A DNA stretch of 64,000 bases from an uncultured Lachnospiraceae bacterium (lineage in GTDB: Bacteria > Bacillota > Clostridia > Lachnospirales > Lachnospiraceae), in the NCBI GenBank assembly GCA_910579805.1, contig CAJTWM010000018.1:7707-71706 (forward strand), written 5' to 3'. Both the position numbers and the translations under genes were made by a program. The notes under the pieces were generated by a model. It was given only the letters and a program-made list of their open reading frames with translations. It ran no database searches and was not told the DNA's origin. Positions within the stretch are counted from its first letter, which is position 1, and every line of letters begins with the position of its first letter. Below are positions 36,497 to 44,650 of the stretch, in pieces.

Positions 36497-37810
36497 ATGA
36501 TTTTGATCAAAAACGGTTATCTGATCGATCCTAAGAATAAACAGGAGGGAAAGAAGGATATTCTGATTGGGAACGGGAAGATCTTACGGATACAAGAAGA
36601 GATGGAGAACGTAAAGACGGATGCTGTCAACGGGCAGGGACGGGAAGAATTACAAATCATAGATGCGGACGGCCTTTTTATAGCGCCGGGGCTTGTGGAT
36701 GTGCATGTGCATTTCAGGGATCCGGGATTTACCTATAAAGAAGATATCGAAACCGGCGCAAAGGCGGCGGCAAAGGGAGGTTTTACCACAGTTGTACTGA
36801 TGGCAAATACAAAGCCTGCGGTAGACCGGGCAGATACGCTTCAATATATATTGGGAAAAGGGAAAAAAACCGGAATCCATGTGGAAAGCTGTGTGACGGT
36901 TACAAAGGGAATGCAGGGGAAAGAACTGACAGATATGTCAGAATTGAAAAAGGCAGGGGCGGCAGGCGTCACGGATGACGGTATTCCGCTTTTGGAGGAA
37001 GGATTGGCTCGTAAGGCGATGGAGAGCGCGGCAAAGGCGGGGATGCCCATCAGCTTTCACGAAGAGGATCCTGCATATATTGAAAATAACGGTATCAACA
37101 GGGGAAAAGCTTCGGAATATTTCGGCGTCGGCGGTTCGGACAGGCAGGCGGAAATCTGCATGATCGAAAGGGATCTGAAAATCGCGTTGGAAACGGGTGC
37201 GGTCATTAATATCCAGCATATCAGTACGAAAGAAGGCGTAGAACTTGTCCGGCAGGCCAAAAAAAAGGGCGGTAACATTCATGCCGAGGCAACGCCGCAT
37301 CATTTTACCCTGAACGAAGACGCTGTGATAGAGTACGGAACGCTTGCAAAAATGAACCCGCCGCTTCGTGAAGAGGCGGACAGGATCGCTATTTTGGAAG
37401 GGTTAAAAGACGGGACCATCGATCTGATCGCGACGGACCATGCGCCCCACAGTGAAGAGGAAAAGAAAAAGAAAATTACGGAGGCTCCCAGCGGTATAAT
37501 CGGTTTGGAAACCGCTTTAAGCCTTGGAATCGAAAGTCTGGTCAATACGGGATATCTGTCCATGATGGAGTTGATGGAAAAAATGTCCTATAATCCGGCA
37601 AAGTTATACGGACTGCAAGGAGGGACGATAGAGGAAGGCGCAGCCGCGGATCTGATTGTTTTCAATAAAGAAGAAACGTGGGTAGCAGACCATTTCGTAT
37701 CGAAATCCGCCAATTCGCCGTTTTTGGGAAAGACAATGACAGGGCAGGTGTGCTATACTATCTGCAACGGAAAAATTGTTTACAAAAAAGATGACAAGAT
37801 GGGAGAGTGA
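36497..37810 (+). CDS. pyrC: Dihydroorotase
   Basis: Cyclises carbamoyl aspartate to dihydroorotate in UMP synthesis. The start at 36497 follows an AAGGGGG site; the ATG at 36473 is too early. The protein has 437 residues, normal for the class I enzyme. Metal ligands are visible in DVHVHFRDPG (about 68-77), the histidine block IQHISTKEG, and ATDHAPHSEEEK near residue 310. pyrK begins 4 bases after its stop and pyrD follows, giving a pathway-ordered operon. I see no PyrR-type attenuator upstream. Confidence 0.94.
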   Translation: MILIKNGYLIDPKNKQEGKKDILIGNGKILRIQEEMENVKTDAVNGQGREELQIIDADGLFIAPGLVDVHVHFRDPGFTYKEDIETGAKAAAKGGFTTVVLMANTKPAVDRADTLQYILGKGKKTGIHVESCVTVTKGMQGKELTDMSELKKAGAAGVTDDGIPLLEEGLARKAMESAAKAGMPISFHEEDPAYIENNGINRGKASEYFGVGGSDRQAEICMIERDLKIALETGAVINIQHISTKEGVELVRQAKKKGGNIHAEATPHHFTLNEDAVIEYGTLAKMNPPLREEADRIAILEGLKDGTIDLIATDHAPHSEEEKKKKITEAPSGIIGLETALSLGIESLVNTGYLSMMELMEKMSYNPAKLYGLQGGTIEEGAAADLIVFNKEETWVADHFVSKSANSPFLGKTMTGQVCYTICNGKIVYKKDDKMGE

Positions 37811-37814
37811 TCAA

Positions 37815-38621
37815 ATGTCTCAAAAGAAAAAGGTATCGGCCGTCATAACGGCACACAAAGAAATCGCGCCGGCCATTTTTGATATGCAGATACAGACGGA
37901 GCTTGCTAAAGAAGCAAAGGCCGGGCAGTTTATTGCGTTGTATCCAAAAAACGAGAGTACGTTGCTGCCGCGGCCGATCAGCATTTGCGAAATAGATGAA
38001 AAAAGGGAAAAACTGCGTATCGTATATCGTATCGCAGGAAAGGGAACAAGGGAATTTTCAACGTATAAAGAGGGAGAAGCCGTTTCGGTCCTTGGTATTT
38101 TAGGAAACGGATTTCCGATAGAAGCGGGAAAGGAAAAGAAAATCTTTCTCATGGGAGGCGGAATCGGCATCCCCCCTATGCTGGAGCTTGCGAAGGAACT
38201 TTCAGGCGGTGCGGAAAAAGCAGGAAACGGGAAAACGGGGGTCAACATTATTTTAGGATATAGGGACGCGCAATTGTTTCTGAAAGAGGATTTGGAGAGA
38301 TACGGAAATGTCTATGTTGCAACCGAAGACGGAAGCATAGGAACAAAAGGGAATGTTATGGACGTTCTTCGGGAGAACGGCCTGCAGGCTGATGTGATTT
38401 TTGCCTGCGGCCCTATGCCCATGCTTCGGGCGGTTAAGAATTATGCAAAGGAACAGGAGATACCAGCCTATATTTCATTGGAAGAGCGAATGGCATGCGG
38501 CGTAGGCGCCTGCCTTGGCTGTGTGTGTAAGACGAAAAACGTGGACCGGCATTCTCATGTCAATAATGCAAGGATCTGTACGGACGGGCCGGTTTTTGAA
38601 GCGGATGAAGTAGAGATTTAG
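37815..38621 (+). CDS. pyrK: Dihydroorotate dehydrogenase B electron-transfer subunit
   Basis: Passes electrons from the PyrD flavin through FAD and a [2Fe-2S] cluster to NAD. The 268-residue protein has an FAD-binding part with PRPISI (about 53-58), an NAD-binding part with GGGIGIPPML (about 114-123), and cluster cysteines at about 228, 233, 236 and 255 in CGVGACLGC and ICTDGPVF. The start at 37815 is preceded by GATGGGAG, which overlaps the pyrC end. The longer frame from 37776 overlaps pyrC and is unlikely. Confidence 0.94.
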   Translation: MSQKKKVSAVITAHKEIAPAIFDMQIQTELAKEAKAGQFIALYPKNESTLLPRPISICEIDEKREKLRIVYRIAGKGTREFSTYKEGEAVSVLGILGNGFPIEAGKEKKIFLMGGGIGIPPMLELAKELSGGAEKAGNGKTGVNIILGYRDAQLFLKEDLERYGNVYVATEDGSIGTKGNVMDVLRENGLQADVIFACGPMPMLRAVKNYAKEQEIPAYISLEERMACGVGACLGCVCKTKNVDRHSHVNNARICTDGPVFEADEVEI

Positions 38622-38670
38622 ACGCGGTATGTCCGGAGTTGAAATTTTTTGATTGAATAGGTGTTAATTA

Positions 38671-38683
38671 CGCAGATGGGAGC
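38671..38683 (+). repeat. SD half of the leader module, before pyrD
   Basis: CGCAGATGGGAGC lies 5 bases before the pyrD ATG. It matches the distal half of the repeated leader module but lacks the upstream hairpin. Confidence 0.55.
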
Positions 38684-38687
38684 AGTT

Positions 38688-39590
38688 ATGAATACAAAAG
38701 TAGCGATTGCAGGTGTGGAATTTAAGAATCCGGTCATGACGGGTTCGGGAACTTTTGGTTCCGGAATGGAGTATGGAGAATTTGTGGATCTGAACCGTTT
38801 GGGCGCAGTTGTGACAAAGGGTGTCGCCAATGTGCCCTGGGAGGGAAATCCCACGCCCAGAGTGGCGGAGGTTTACGGCGGAATGCTCAACGCGATAGGT
38901 CTGCAAAATCCAGGTATCGACGTATTGATCCAAAGGGATATTCCTTTCTTAAAGCAATATGATACGAAAATCATTGTGAACGTATGTGGAAAAACCGTGG
39001 AAGATTATGTGGAAGTCGTGGAAAGGCTGGCTGACGAAAAAGTCGATATGCTGGAAATCAATGTATCATGCCCTAATGTAAAAAAAGGGGCGATTGCTTT
39101 CGGACAAAAAGCGGACAGCCTGTTTGACATTACGTCAAAGATCAAGAAGGTTGCAAAGCAGCCGATCATCATGAAATTAAGTCCTAACGTGACGGATATT
39201 ACGGAAATGGCGAAAGCGGCGGAGGCGGCGGGAAGCGATGCGATTTCTCTGATCAATACGCTTACGGGAATGAAGATCGATATTCATAAGCGTGCTTTCG
39301 TCCTCGCCAACAAAACGGGCGGTCTTTCCGGTCCGGCGGTCAAACCGGTGGCGGTGCGGATGGTCTATCAGTGCGCGCAGGCAGTGAAGATTCCGATCAT
39401 CGGTATGGGCGGTATCGCGAATGCGGAAGACGCGCTGGAATTTATGATGGCAGGAGCGACGGCGGTGGCGGTCGGCGCGATGAATTTTGTCAATCCGTAT
39501 ACCACGGCGGAGGTTGTGGAAGGAATTGAAAAGTTTATGGAAGAAAAGCAGGTGGAGGACATTCGGGAATTGATCGGATGCGTCAGATAA
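38688..39590 (+). CDS. pyrD: Dihydroorotate dehydrogenase B, catalytic subunit
   Basis: Oxidises dihydroorotate to orotate as a heterotetramer with PyrK. The 300-residue protein has the class 1 active-site block EINVSCPNVKKG with catalytic Cys at about 128, which separates it from class 2 serine enzymes. Other landmarks are MTGSGTFGSG near the start, a lysine in IIMKLSPN, and the phosphate-binding GMGGIANAEDALEFMMAGA near 240-258. The ATG at 38688 is preferred over one at 38661 because GATGGGAG lies just before it. The stop overlaps the convergent eutH gene by 8 bases, leaving no room for a terminator between them. Confidence 0.95.
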   Translation: MNTKVAIAGVEFKNPVMTGSGTFGSGMEYGEFVDLNRLGAVVTKGVANVPWEGNPTPRVAEVYGGMLNAIGLQNPGIDVLIQRDIPFLKQYDTKIIVNVCGKTVEDYVEVVERLADEKVDMLEINVSCPNVKKGAIAFGQKADSLFDITSKIKKVAKQPIIMKLSPNVTDITEMAKAAEAAGSDAISLINTLTGMKIDIHKRAFVLANKTGGLSGPAVKPVAVRMVYQCAQAVKIPIIGMGGIANAEDALEFMMAGATAVAVGAMNFVNPYTTAEVVEGIEKFMEEKQVEDIRELIGCVR

Positions 39591-40662
39591 AGGCGGTATC
39601 GGTCTTTTCCCGGAAACATAGAGCGAGCGCTACCGCGGCAAAAGCGCCGCATGACTTCCCGCATATCAATGCAGGCATCATTTCCGGTTCTGCGCTGACA
39701 GTAAACGCCATTTGGGCGGCAAGCAGGCTGGTGCCGCTTACCAGAAACGCTCCGGCGGCTGTTTTTCCTTTAGGATCCATGTCGGAATAGAGGGAAAAGA
39801 CCGGAATTGCGCTTACACATCCAATCAGCATACCTGTCAGGCTTTGGGGTTTCAAACCGAATTGTCTGCCTAAAAAGGTAAAAGGTTTTTCCAGCATCCT
39901 GCGCAAAAGTTCGGCCACGGGAAGACTTCCCAACATGACTACGCCGATAGAAGAAACGATTTCCATGGCGTCTTCTATCGGCGTCATTCTTGGAAGAAAG
40001 TCCCACCCGCAGAGCGATTTGACTGCTGCCAGTACCAGACCAATCGTGACGAAAGCCCGTATACCGTCTGCCAAAATACAAAAGCCCTTCACCATCTGAT
40101 CCGGTATTTTCCAAAGACCCAATAATAAAAGCAGGGCCGCCGCAAAAACAGGCAGGTTTTGGTGCAGGCATTCCCATAAGGATAAATGGGATAAAAGTCC
40201 GCCGACAAACAGCCCGGCCGGCATTGCGGTCAGGCCGAGCATGATTCCTTTGGCAAAGAATTTCCGGTCTTCTTTCCGGACCATGCCCATACCGATGGGT
40301 ACAGTGAACACCAATGTGCAGCCGAAAATTGCGGATACAACGATTCCCGCATAACTGCCGATCCTGTTGTCTACAGCCAGTTCTTTTGCTAATTGGTAAC
40401 CGCCCATATCGATGGCAAGTATACTCCCGAACATAGCGGGATCCACGCCGGCCGCCTGATACAACGGAATTACGATCTGTCCTAAAACGTCGGCCAATAC
40501 CGGCGCAAGGCAGATCATCCCTGCCATAGACAGTGCGGTAGGCCCTAAAAGGCGAAAACCTTCCTCAAATTTGTCGCCGTATCCGAATTTGTTCCCGAGA
40601 AGCCTGTCGGCTCCGCCTATTATGATTCCGATCGATAAGATAAGCATAAGTATTTGATTCAT
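39583..40662 (-). CDS. eutH: EutH-like ethanolamine transporter
   Basis: A 359-residue polytopic membrane protein with about ten helices. The sequence FEEGFRLLGPTALSMAGM and APVLADVLGQIVIP (about 35-70), together with DMGGYQLAKELA near residue 95, matches EutH proteins, which help ethanolamine enter cells. No other eut gene is in the window, so it stands alone here. The start at 40662 is set by GATGGGAG of the repeated leader module; a minus-strand promoter is at about 40813-40842. Convergent with pyrD, with an 8-base overlap. Confidence 0.85.
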   Translation of the reverse strand: MNQILMLILSIGIIIGGADRLLGNKFGYGDKFEEGFRLLGPTALSMAGMICLAPVLADVLGQIVIPLYQAAGVDPAMFGSILAIDMGGYQLAKELAVDNRIGSYAGIVVSAIFGCTLVFTVPIGMGMVRKEDRKFFAKGIMLGLTAMPAGLFVGGLLSHLSLWECLHQNLPVFAAALLLLLGLWKIPDQMVKGFCILADGIRAFVTIGLVLAAVKSLCGWDFLPRMTPIEDAMEIVSSIGVVMLGSLPVAELLRRMLEKPFTFLGRQFGLKPQSLTGMLIGCVSAIPVFSLYSDMDPKGKTAAGAFLVSGTSLLAAQMAFTVSAEPEMMPALICGKSCGAFAAVALALCFREKTDTAFI

Positions 40663-40667
40663 TTTTG

Positions 40668-40691
40668 CTCCCATCTGTCCGCTTTTGCGGA
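40668..40691 (-). repeat. Hairpin-plus-SD leader module, copy 4 (before eutH)
   Basis: Read on the minus strand: TCCGCAAAAGCGGA hairpin, then CAGATGGGAG, then 5 bases to the eutH ATG. The hairpin bases differ from the ddl copies but keep complementarity. Confidence 0.8.
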
Positions 40692-40730
40692 TACTCAAAT
40701 CAAAAAGGCTGAAAGTGTATTGCTTTCAAC

Positions 40731-40765
40731 TTTATTCAATCTTCCCGTCATGCCGCTCTGCGGCA
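40731..40765. repeat. 35-bp palindromic dispersed repeat, copy A
   Basis: Contains TGCCGCTCTGCGGCA, a 6-bp stem with a 3-base loop, at its 3' end. A copy in the opposite orientation at 61579-61613 matches 32 of 35 positions. Confidence 0.8.
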
Positions 40766-40812
40766 CGCCTTCTTTGTGTCTACGCCCTGAAGCCGTGTTG
40801 TTTACGCTATTG

Positions 40813-40842
40813 ATTGTATCATATTCTTCCGGATATTTCCAA
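40813..40842 (-). promoter_or_regulatory. Candidate promoter of eutH
   Basis: On the minus strand TTGGAA (40842-40837) and TACAAT (40818-40813) are separated by 18 bases, about 150 bases before the eutH start. Confidence 0.5.
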
Positions 40843-40923
40843 GCCTTGGAAGGAGTTAAAATTTTAATGGCCGATTTGGCTCTCAGTATGCAACTTTGAT
40901 GCATTGGCATAGTATTATGAGTA

Positions 40924-41045
40924 CTAGAACGTGTTTGAAAATTCATTTCCCCAATCTGCATGCCTCACTTTGGGTGATCTTTGCACCAAATTTCCCACAA
41001 ACTGTGACGCACATCCCGGGGAAAGCAATTTCAAACACGCTTTGG
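40924..41045. mobile_element. MITE-like inverted-repeat element (complete copy)
   Basis: The left arm (40924-40952, GTGTTTGAAAATTC then TTTCCCC) and right arm (41018-41045, GGGGAAAGCAATTTCAAAC then ACGC) form imperfect terminal inverted repeats of about 25 bases around about 65 bases of unique sequence. It has no coding capacity. Partial copies occur at six or more other intergenic sites in the window. Confidence 0.6.
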
Positions 41046-41068
41046 AACAAAGGACAGGGGGCGGATTT

Positions 41069-42586
41069 ATGTACCGAAGAGTTTATTTAAAAAAACATTA
41101 TGCGGGAACATTTTGTATGATATTGTTTTGTGTTATCGTACTTTCAGGGTGTCAAAAAAACACTGGGACGGCGTCGGAAACCGTCGTGGAAATGGAAACA
41201 GCTTTACATGACAGGCAGGGCTGCCCGTTGGGGGAATTGTTGGAATATCTGGACGAAGAAAGCAACGGGATACCCTATGCATATGCCCGGATCTTTATTG
41301 CTGTCGACGATGCAGGTACAGGGGAAGGGGACAGGGAAGAGCTGTCGGAGGAAGATGACGACGATATGCCGGACAGGCAGGATATTATAAAGATAAAAGG
41401 TACGGCGGACATTTTATGGGATACTTTTCAAACGGCGGAAGAATTTCAGCAATACTTTTCAGAGCAGGAACAGGAAAAGAGCGGACTGAGCGAAGGCGGA
41501 GACAACTACGCGCTAGAGTTGGCTTATTATCAATATCAGCTTGGGGAAGATATCCATGCGGCGGATCTGGAACGTTATTTAAAAGAAATTTATGACGAGG
41601 AAGAAAATCCCCTTTATGCGATTACAATGGACGGTATGCGCCCGGAAGGCTCTTATTGTTTTTCCCAATCGGGCATCCGGGAAATGGTGGTCGTAGGGAA
41701 CAACTTTTGCGGGCTTGAATGGAAAAACAATACAAGCCTGATAAGCGGGGAGGACGTGAGGGAATTTCTTATGGCTTATAGTATGCAGAAACAGGAAGTG
41801 CAGGATCTTTACTATAACGGATGGGTTATGAGAGAAGAAATTCTTTATTGGATCGATCATGAGGAGAGGATCAGCAGCTTTGAAGATCCTGCCCGTCGTT
41901 TTACGGAAGTAAGGGGGATAGATACGACATGGGAAGGAGCGCCCTATATGGAAAATTTTGCCCTGCTGAAAGAAGCGGATTATGAGGTCAGGTTATGTGA
42001 AGACGGTCCTTTGCTTGGGCTGCATTTTACTCTTGCGGAGGAAATTCCTCCAAGCGGCTATGAGGCGTACCTGTCCAATGGATTTTGTACGGACGAGGAT
42101 TATATTATGACGGTAACCGACTTGGACAGGGATGAGATTTTACAGATGCAGAATGTGAAAATGAGTATTGAAATGGCAGATGCCATTACTTTTACGGATT
42201 TGGACGGGGACGGTTATTTAGATATGAGGATTGACCTGCCGGTACATTGGAGCGGTGAAAAAACTGCGATGGACGAGTATGGGGAACAGTCCTTTCTGCT
42301 CTGGGAGCCGCAGGAGGGAGCCTTTGCGGAAAAAAGCGGAAGCGAGATTGCGCAAAGACTCCTTGAACAAGAACAGGACGGAGCCGGGCGTCAGGAAGAG
42401 GAAATGGACTTTGTGGAATATGTGGTACAGCCGGGCGACACCTTATGGGGGATTTCGAGGAGATTTTACGGATCGGGCATCCGGTATACGGAAATTGAAA
42501 GCGCAAATGCGGAAATCCTCAGCGCGTACCCATATCTGATGCCGGGAACGACGCTTCAGGTTCCGGCGCCAGTCCCTTTTCCGTAA
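41069..42586 (+). CDS. Lipoprotein with C-terminal LysM domain
   Basis: A 505-residue lipoprotein. The ATG at 41069 follows AGGACAGGGGG; the frame upstream of it lies in a repeat element. A signal sequence ends in the lipobox VLSGC (Cys28). The middle is acidic and unrecognised, with a loop DLDGDGYLDMRID near residue 380 that could bind calcium. The last 53 residues are a LysM domain (VVQPGDTLWGISRRFYGSG, about 451-469) that should bind peptidoglycan or chitin-like glycans. Its 3' end overlaps the convergent ABC-F gene by 68 bases. The role is unknown. Confidence 0.72.
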   Translation: MYRRVYLKKHYAGTFCMILFCVIVLSGCQKNTGTASETVVEMETALHDRQGCPLGELLEYLDEESNGIPYAYARIFIAVDDAGTGEGDREELSEEDDDDMPDRQDIIKIKGTADILWDTFQTAEEFQQYFSEQEQEKSGLSEGGDNYALELAYYQYQLGEDIHAADLERYLKEIYDEEENPLYAITMDGMRPEGSYCFSQSGIREMVVVGNNFCGLEWKNNTSLISGEDVREFLMAYSMQKQEVQDLYYNGWVMREEILYWIDHEERISSFEDPARRFTEVRGIDTTWEGAPYMENFALLKEADYEVRLCEDGPLLGLHFTLAEEIPPSGYEAYLSNGFCTDEDYIMTVTDLDRDEILQMQNVKMSIEMADAITFTDLDGDGYLDMRIDLPVHWSGEKTAMDEYGEQSFLLWEPQEGAFAEKSGSEIAQRLLEQEQDGAGRQEEEMDFVEYVVQPGDTLWGISRRFYGSGIRYTEIESANAEILSAYPYLMPGTTLQVPAPVPFP

Positions 42587-44096
42587 GCCGGTATACTTTT
42601 GTACATACTTCTTCGATAAATTTTCTGTCATGGGAAATACTGATGACCGCGCCCGGAAAACCGGATATCATCCGCCGGATCACAGGACCCGATAAGGGGG
42701 AAAAATTTCTGGTCGGTTCATCTAATATCAAAACGTTTGCATTGGACAAACTCATTTTAAGAAGCAGTACTTTCGCTTTCTGTCCGCCTGATAATTCGGC
42801 GATAGGATGATCCATTTCATCCGCGGTATACTTTAACGCGCCTAAATAGGTTCGAATCTGCGTGCGTCTGCTTTTATCTCCGGAATCGTCCAAAAATTCC
42901 ACGGGCGAGATGCGGAGGTTTAGCAGATCCTCGTAATTTTGCGGCATATACTCCGCCCGGATATCTTCCCTTGCAAGAAGTTCTTCCGCAATCTTGCGGA
43001 GCAAAGTCGTTTTTCCCGCGCCGTTGCTGCCGATAATGGCTATTTTTTCCGACCCTCTTATCTGCAGCCCGATATGGGAAGATAAGCATCGTTCATGACC
43101 GGGAGTATAGAGCTTTTCCAAAGAATATTCGATTACGGTCTTTCCGGCGGGAATCTGGGAATCTTTATTTCCTAATTTGAAAAATATGGCGTTTTCCTGT
43201 TCGGGCATTTGAGTCATAGTTTCGTCTTCCCTTTCAAAACGGCGTTTTAATGCCTGCACCGTGTGCATTTTTTTCTTAAGCAGACGTCCGCCGGCGGGAT
43301 CCTGTCTTGAGACCGCCGCCTGTTCATGGTCGACTCTTTGATAGATCTTTCTGAACTTTTCGTCTCTGATCTGTTTCTCTCTTCGATCGTTTAATGCCTG
43401 CTGTTCCTGTTTTTCAAATTTGGCAAGCCGTTCTTCCTTATATTGCAGATAAGGCATATTTGCAATCGTATAACGGCTGAGCGTCTTGCGTCTGATCTGC
43501 TCTAAATGAATGACCATGGTCGCTGTATTTTCAATCAGGGTTTCATCATGGGAAATATACAGTACGATATAAGGCCAGCCGTTTATTAGCGTTTCCAGCC
43601 ATTCCAAGGTTTCGATGTCAAGGTCGTTGGAAGGTTCGTCCAGAAGCAGTACCGTAGGCTGTCCTATCAATAGCCGCAGCATCTGCGCTTTTACCTTTTC
43701 CCCTCCGGAAAGCGTTTCCATTTTTTGATCGCTGTAAAAAAAGTCGGCGGGAATATGAAAATCTTTTGCATACTTTCTTAATTCTTTCGGGGACAGATCC
43801 GAAAACAGCGGTTCTTCGGTAAAAAATTCGTAGACGGATTTGGATCTATCCGACGGGGAAAGCTCTTGGGGAAGATAACCTAAACGTTCTTTATTCGCGA
43901 TCCGTTCTCCCGAAGCTTCGACGTATTCTTCAATCAGCTCCGGATCGTAGATCCATTTTAACAGGGTCGATTTACCATTGCCTTCTTCTCCGATGATCAC
44001 GGCTTTATCACCGTGGTTCAATACGCAGGTAAAATCTTTCAGAATTTCCCTTAAGTCTTTTTTATGGGTGAAACATAGGTTTTTGATCTGTAACAT
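42519..44096 (-). CDS. ABC-F family ATPase (ribosome-associated)
   Basis: A 525-residue cytosolic protein with two ABC domains and no membrane segment. Domain 1 has Walker A GEEGNGKST (about 36-44), signature LSGGEK and Walker B VLLLDEPSNDLD. Domain 2 has GSNGAGKTT, LSGGQK and VLILDEPTRNFSP. A charged helical linker (about 215-310) joins them, as in ABC-F proteins that act on the ribosome. Several members protect against antibiotics that target the large subunit; others are housekeeping factors, and I cannot assign this one to a resistance subgroup. The leader carries a terminator 20 bases before its start and small ORFs, pointing to attenuation. AGGAGG precedes the ATG. Confidence 0.88.
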   Translation of the reverse strand: MLQIKNLCFTHKKDLREILKDFTCVLNHGDKAVIIGEEGNGKSTLLKWIYDPELIEEYVEASGERIANKERLGYLPQELSPSDRSKSVYEFFTEEPLFSDLSPKELRKYAKDFHIPADFFYSDQKMETLSGGEKVKAQMLRLLIGQPTVLLLDEPSNDLDIETLEWLETLINGWPYIVLYISHDETLIENTATMVIHLEQIRRKTLSRYTIANMPYLQYKEERLAKFEKQEQQALNDRREKQIRDEKFRKIYQRVDHEQAAVSRQDPAGGRLLKKKMHTVQALKRRFEREDETMTQMPEQENAIFFKLGNKDSQIPAGKTVIEYSLEKLYTPGHERCLSSHIGLQIRGSEKIAIIGSNGAGKTTLLRKIAEELLAREDIRAEYMPQNYEDLLNLRISPVEFLDDSGDKSRRTQIRTYLGALKYTADEMDHPIAELSGGQKAKVLLLKMSLSNANVLILDEPTRNFSPLSGPVIRRMISGFPGAVISISHDRKFIEEVCTKVYRLTEKGLAPEPEASFPASDMGTR

Positions 44097-44115
44097 AAAT
44101 GCATGCCTCCTATCT

Positions 44116-44148
44116 AAAAAAGTCTGTTTCCGTAACCGAAAACAGACT
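44116..44148 (-). terminator. Attenuator terminator in the ABC-F leader
   Basis: On the minus strand AGTCTGTTT (44148-44140) pairs with AAACAGACT (44129-44121) around a 10-base loop, followed by six T residues (44121-44116). It lies between the leader ORFs and the ABC-F ribosome site, so it should stop transcription unless disrupted. Confidence 0.85.
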
Positions 44149-44243
44149 CACAAAAGAAGACCGATATCTGATCTAAGCAAAAAAATAACACCTATGGACA
44201 GACGAAAGGTTTCCGGAATAAATGTGATAATCCAATTCGGCAT
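44148..44243 (-). CDS. Candidate 31-residue leader peptide upstream of ABC-F
   Basis: An uninterrupted frame from ATG (44243) to TGA (44150-44148) encoding 31 hydrophobic residues beginning MPNWIITF and ending SDIGLLL. Its stop codon shares its last base with the first base of the attenuator stem. GGTAGG lies 11 bases upstream. A ribosome held on this frame could change folding: GTCTGTCC (44203-44196) inside it can pair with the terminator 3' arm. Whether it is translated is unknown. Confidence 0.45.
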   Translation of the reverse strand: MPNWIITFIPETFRLSIGVIFLLRSDIGLLL

Positions 44244-44302
44244 ACGCAAACAAACCTACCTGTTATAGGTTGAAAACTACGGTTTGTTTTGTCCAAATTA
44301 AA

Positions 44303-44317
44303 TTATCTACAATACAT
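44303..44317 (-). CDS. Candidate 4-residue leader ORF (MYCR) upstream of ABC-F
   Basis: ATG TAT TGT AGA TAA on the minus strand, preceded at the right distance by CAGATAGGAG, a strong ribosome binding sequence. Very short leader ORFs are known before ABC-F resistance genes. It lies at the start of the structured leader. Confidence 0.45.
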   Translation of the reverse strand: MYCR

Positions 44318-44320
44318 ATT

Positions 44321-44345
44321 TACTCCTATCTGTCCGCTCTAGAGC
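44321..44345 (-). repeat. Hairpin-plus-SD leader module, copy 5 (before the ABC-F leader ORF)
   Basis: Minus strand: GCTCTAGAGCGGACAGATAGGAG. The SD half matches the other copies with one change; the hairpin part is fused to the start of the GTGTTTGAAAA-type repeat at 44339. Confidence 0.6.
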
Positions 44346-44380
44346 ATATTTGAAAATTCATTCCCCGATCTGCATGCTCG
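44339..44380. repeat. Dispersed GTGTTTGAAAA repeat, left-arm copy
   Basis: CTAGAGCATATTTGAAAATT followed by CATTCCCCGATCTGCATGC matches the left part of the element at 40924 over about 35 bases with one indel and a few changes. No right arm is seen. Confidence 0.7.
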
Positions 44381-44467
44381 GGCAGACTTTTGAATACTTC
44401 GTTGAAAGTAGTTTCTTCCAACCGATTACCTTTCACAAGCTATATGTGTCCTTTATAGACTGACAGT

Positions 44468-44496
44468 AGTGTATCATGCCCTCATTTTTCTGTCAA
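44468..44496 (-). promoter_or_regulatory. Promoter of the ABC-F leader transcript
   Basis: On the minus strand a perfect TTGACA (44496-44491) and TACACT (44473-44468) are separated by 17 bases. This would give a leader of about 360 bases before the ABC-F start. Confidence 0.6.
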
Positions 44497-44599
44497 GGGC
44501 GTCCCCAAATCTTTTCGGAATATTCCGGAATATGGTTTAATAGGTTTGATATGGTTTACTGTTTGTCTGCATTCCGCAAGGAATAAAAATCATTCTGTA

Positions 44600-44628
44600 G
44601 AATAAAAAATGCCTCCGGAGAATATATT
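44600..44628 (+). promoter_or_regulatory. Weak sigma-E-like promoter of sipL
   Basis: GAATAAA (44600-44606) and AATATATT (44621-44628) with a 14-base spacer. The -10 element differs from CATACAAT at two or more positions; the spacing and gene function make it plausible. Confidence 0.35.
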
Positions 44629-44650
44629 TAGTTAGAATAAGTGTGGAGGT

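Larger units (their letters stand above)
40663..41068. other. Intergenic region rich in repeats
   Basis: These 406 bases hold the leader module of eutH (40668-40691), one copy of a 35-bp palindromic repeat (40731-40765), the eutH promoter (40813-40842), and a 120-bp inverted-repeat element (40924-41045). No gene is seen. The ORF extending back to 40931 from the downstream lipoprotein runs through the repeat and is not its true start. Confidence 0.7.
44244..44650. other. ABC-F leader and divergent upstream region
   Basis: Besides the listed leader ORFs, this stretch holds a 9-bp stem AAACAAACC (44248-44256) with GGTTTGTTT (44281-44289), a small inner hairpin ACCT/AGGT (44258-44270), a repeat copy (44339-44380), the ABC-F promoter (44468-44496) and the rightward sipL promoter region. 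Confidence 0.6.

Noticed and set aside
43978..44268. Plus-strand frame opposite the ABC-F leader
   Set aside because: It overlaps the ABC-F start and the attenuator stem in antisense and lacks a ribosome site.
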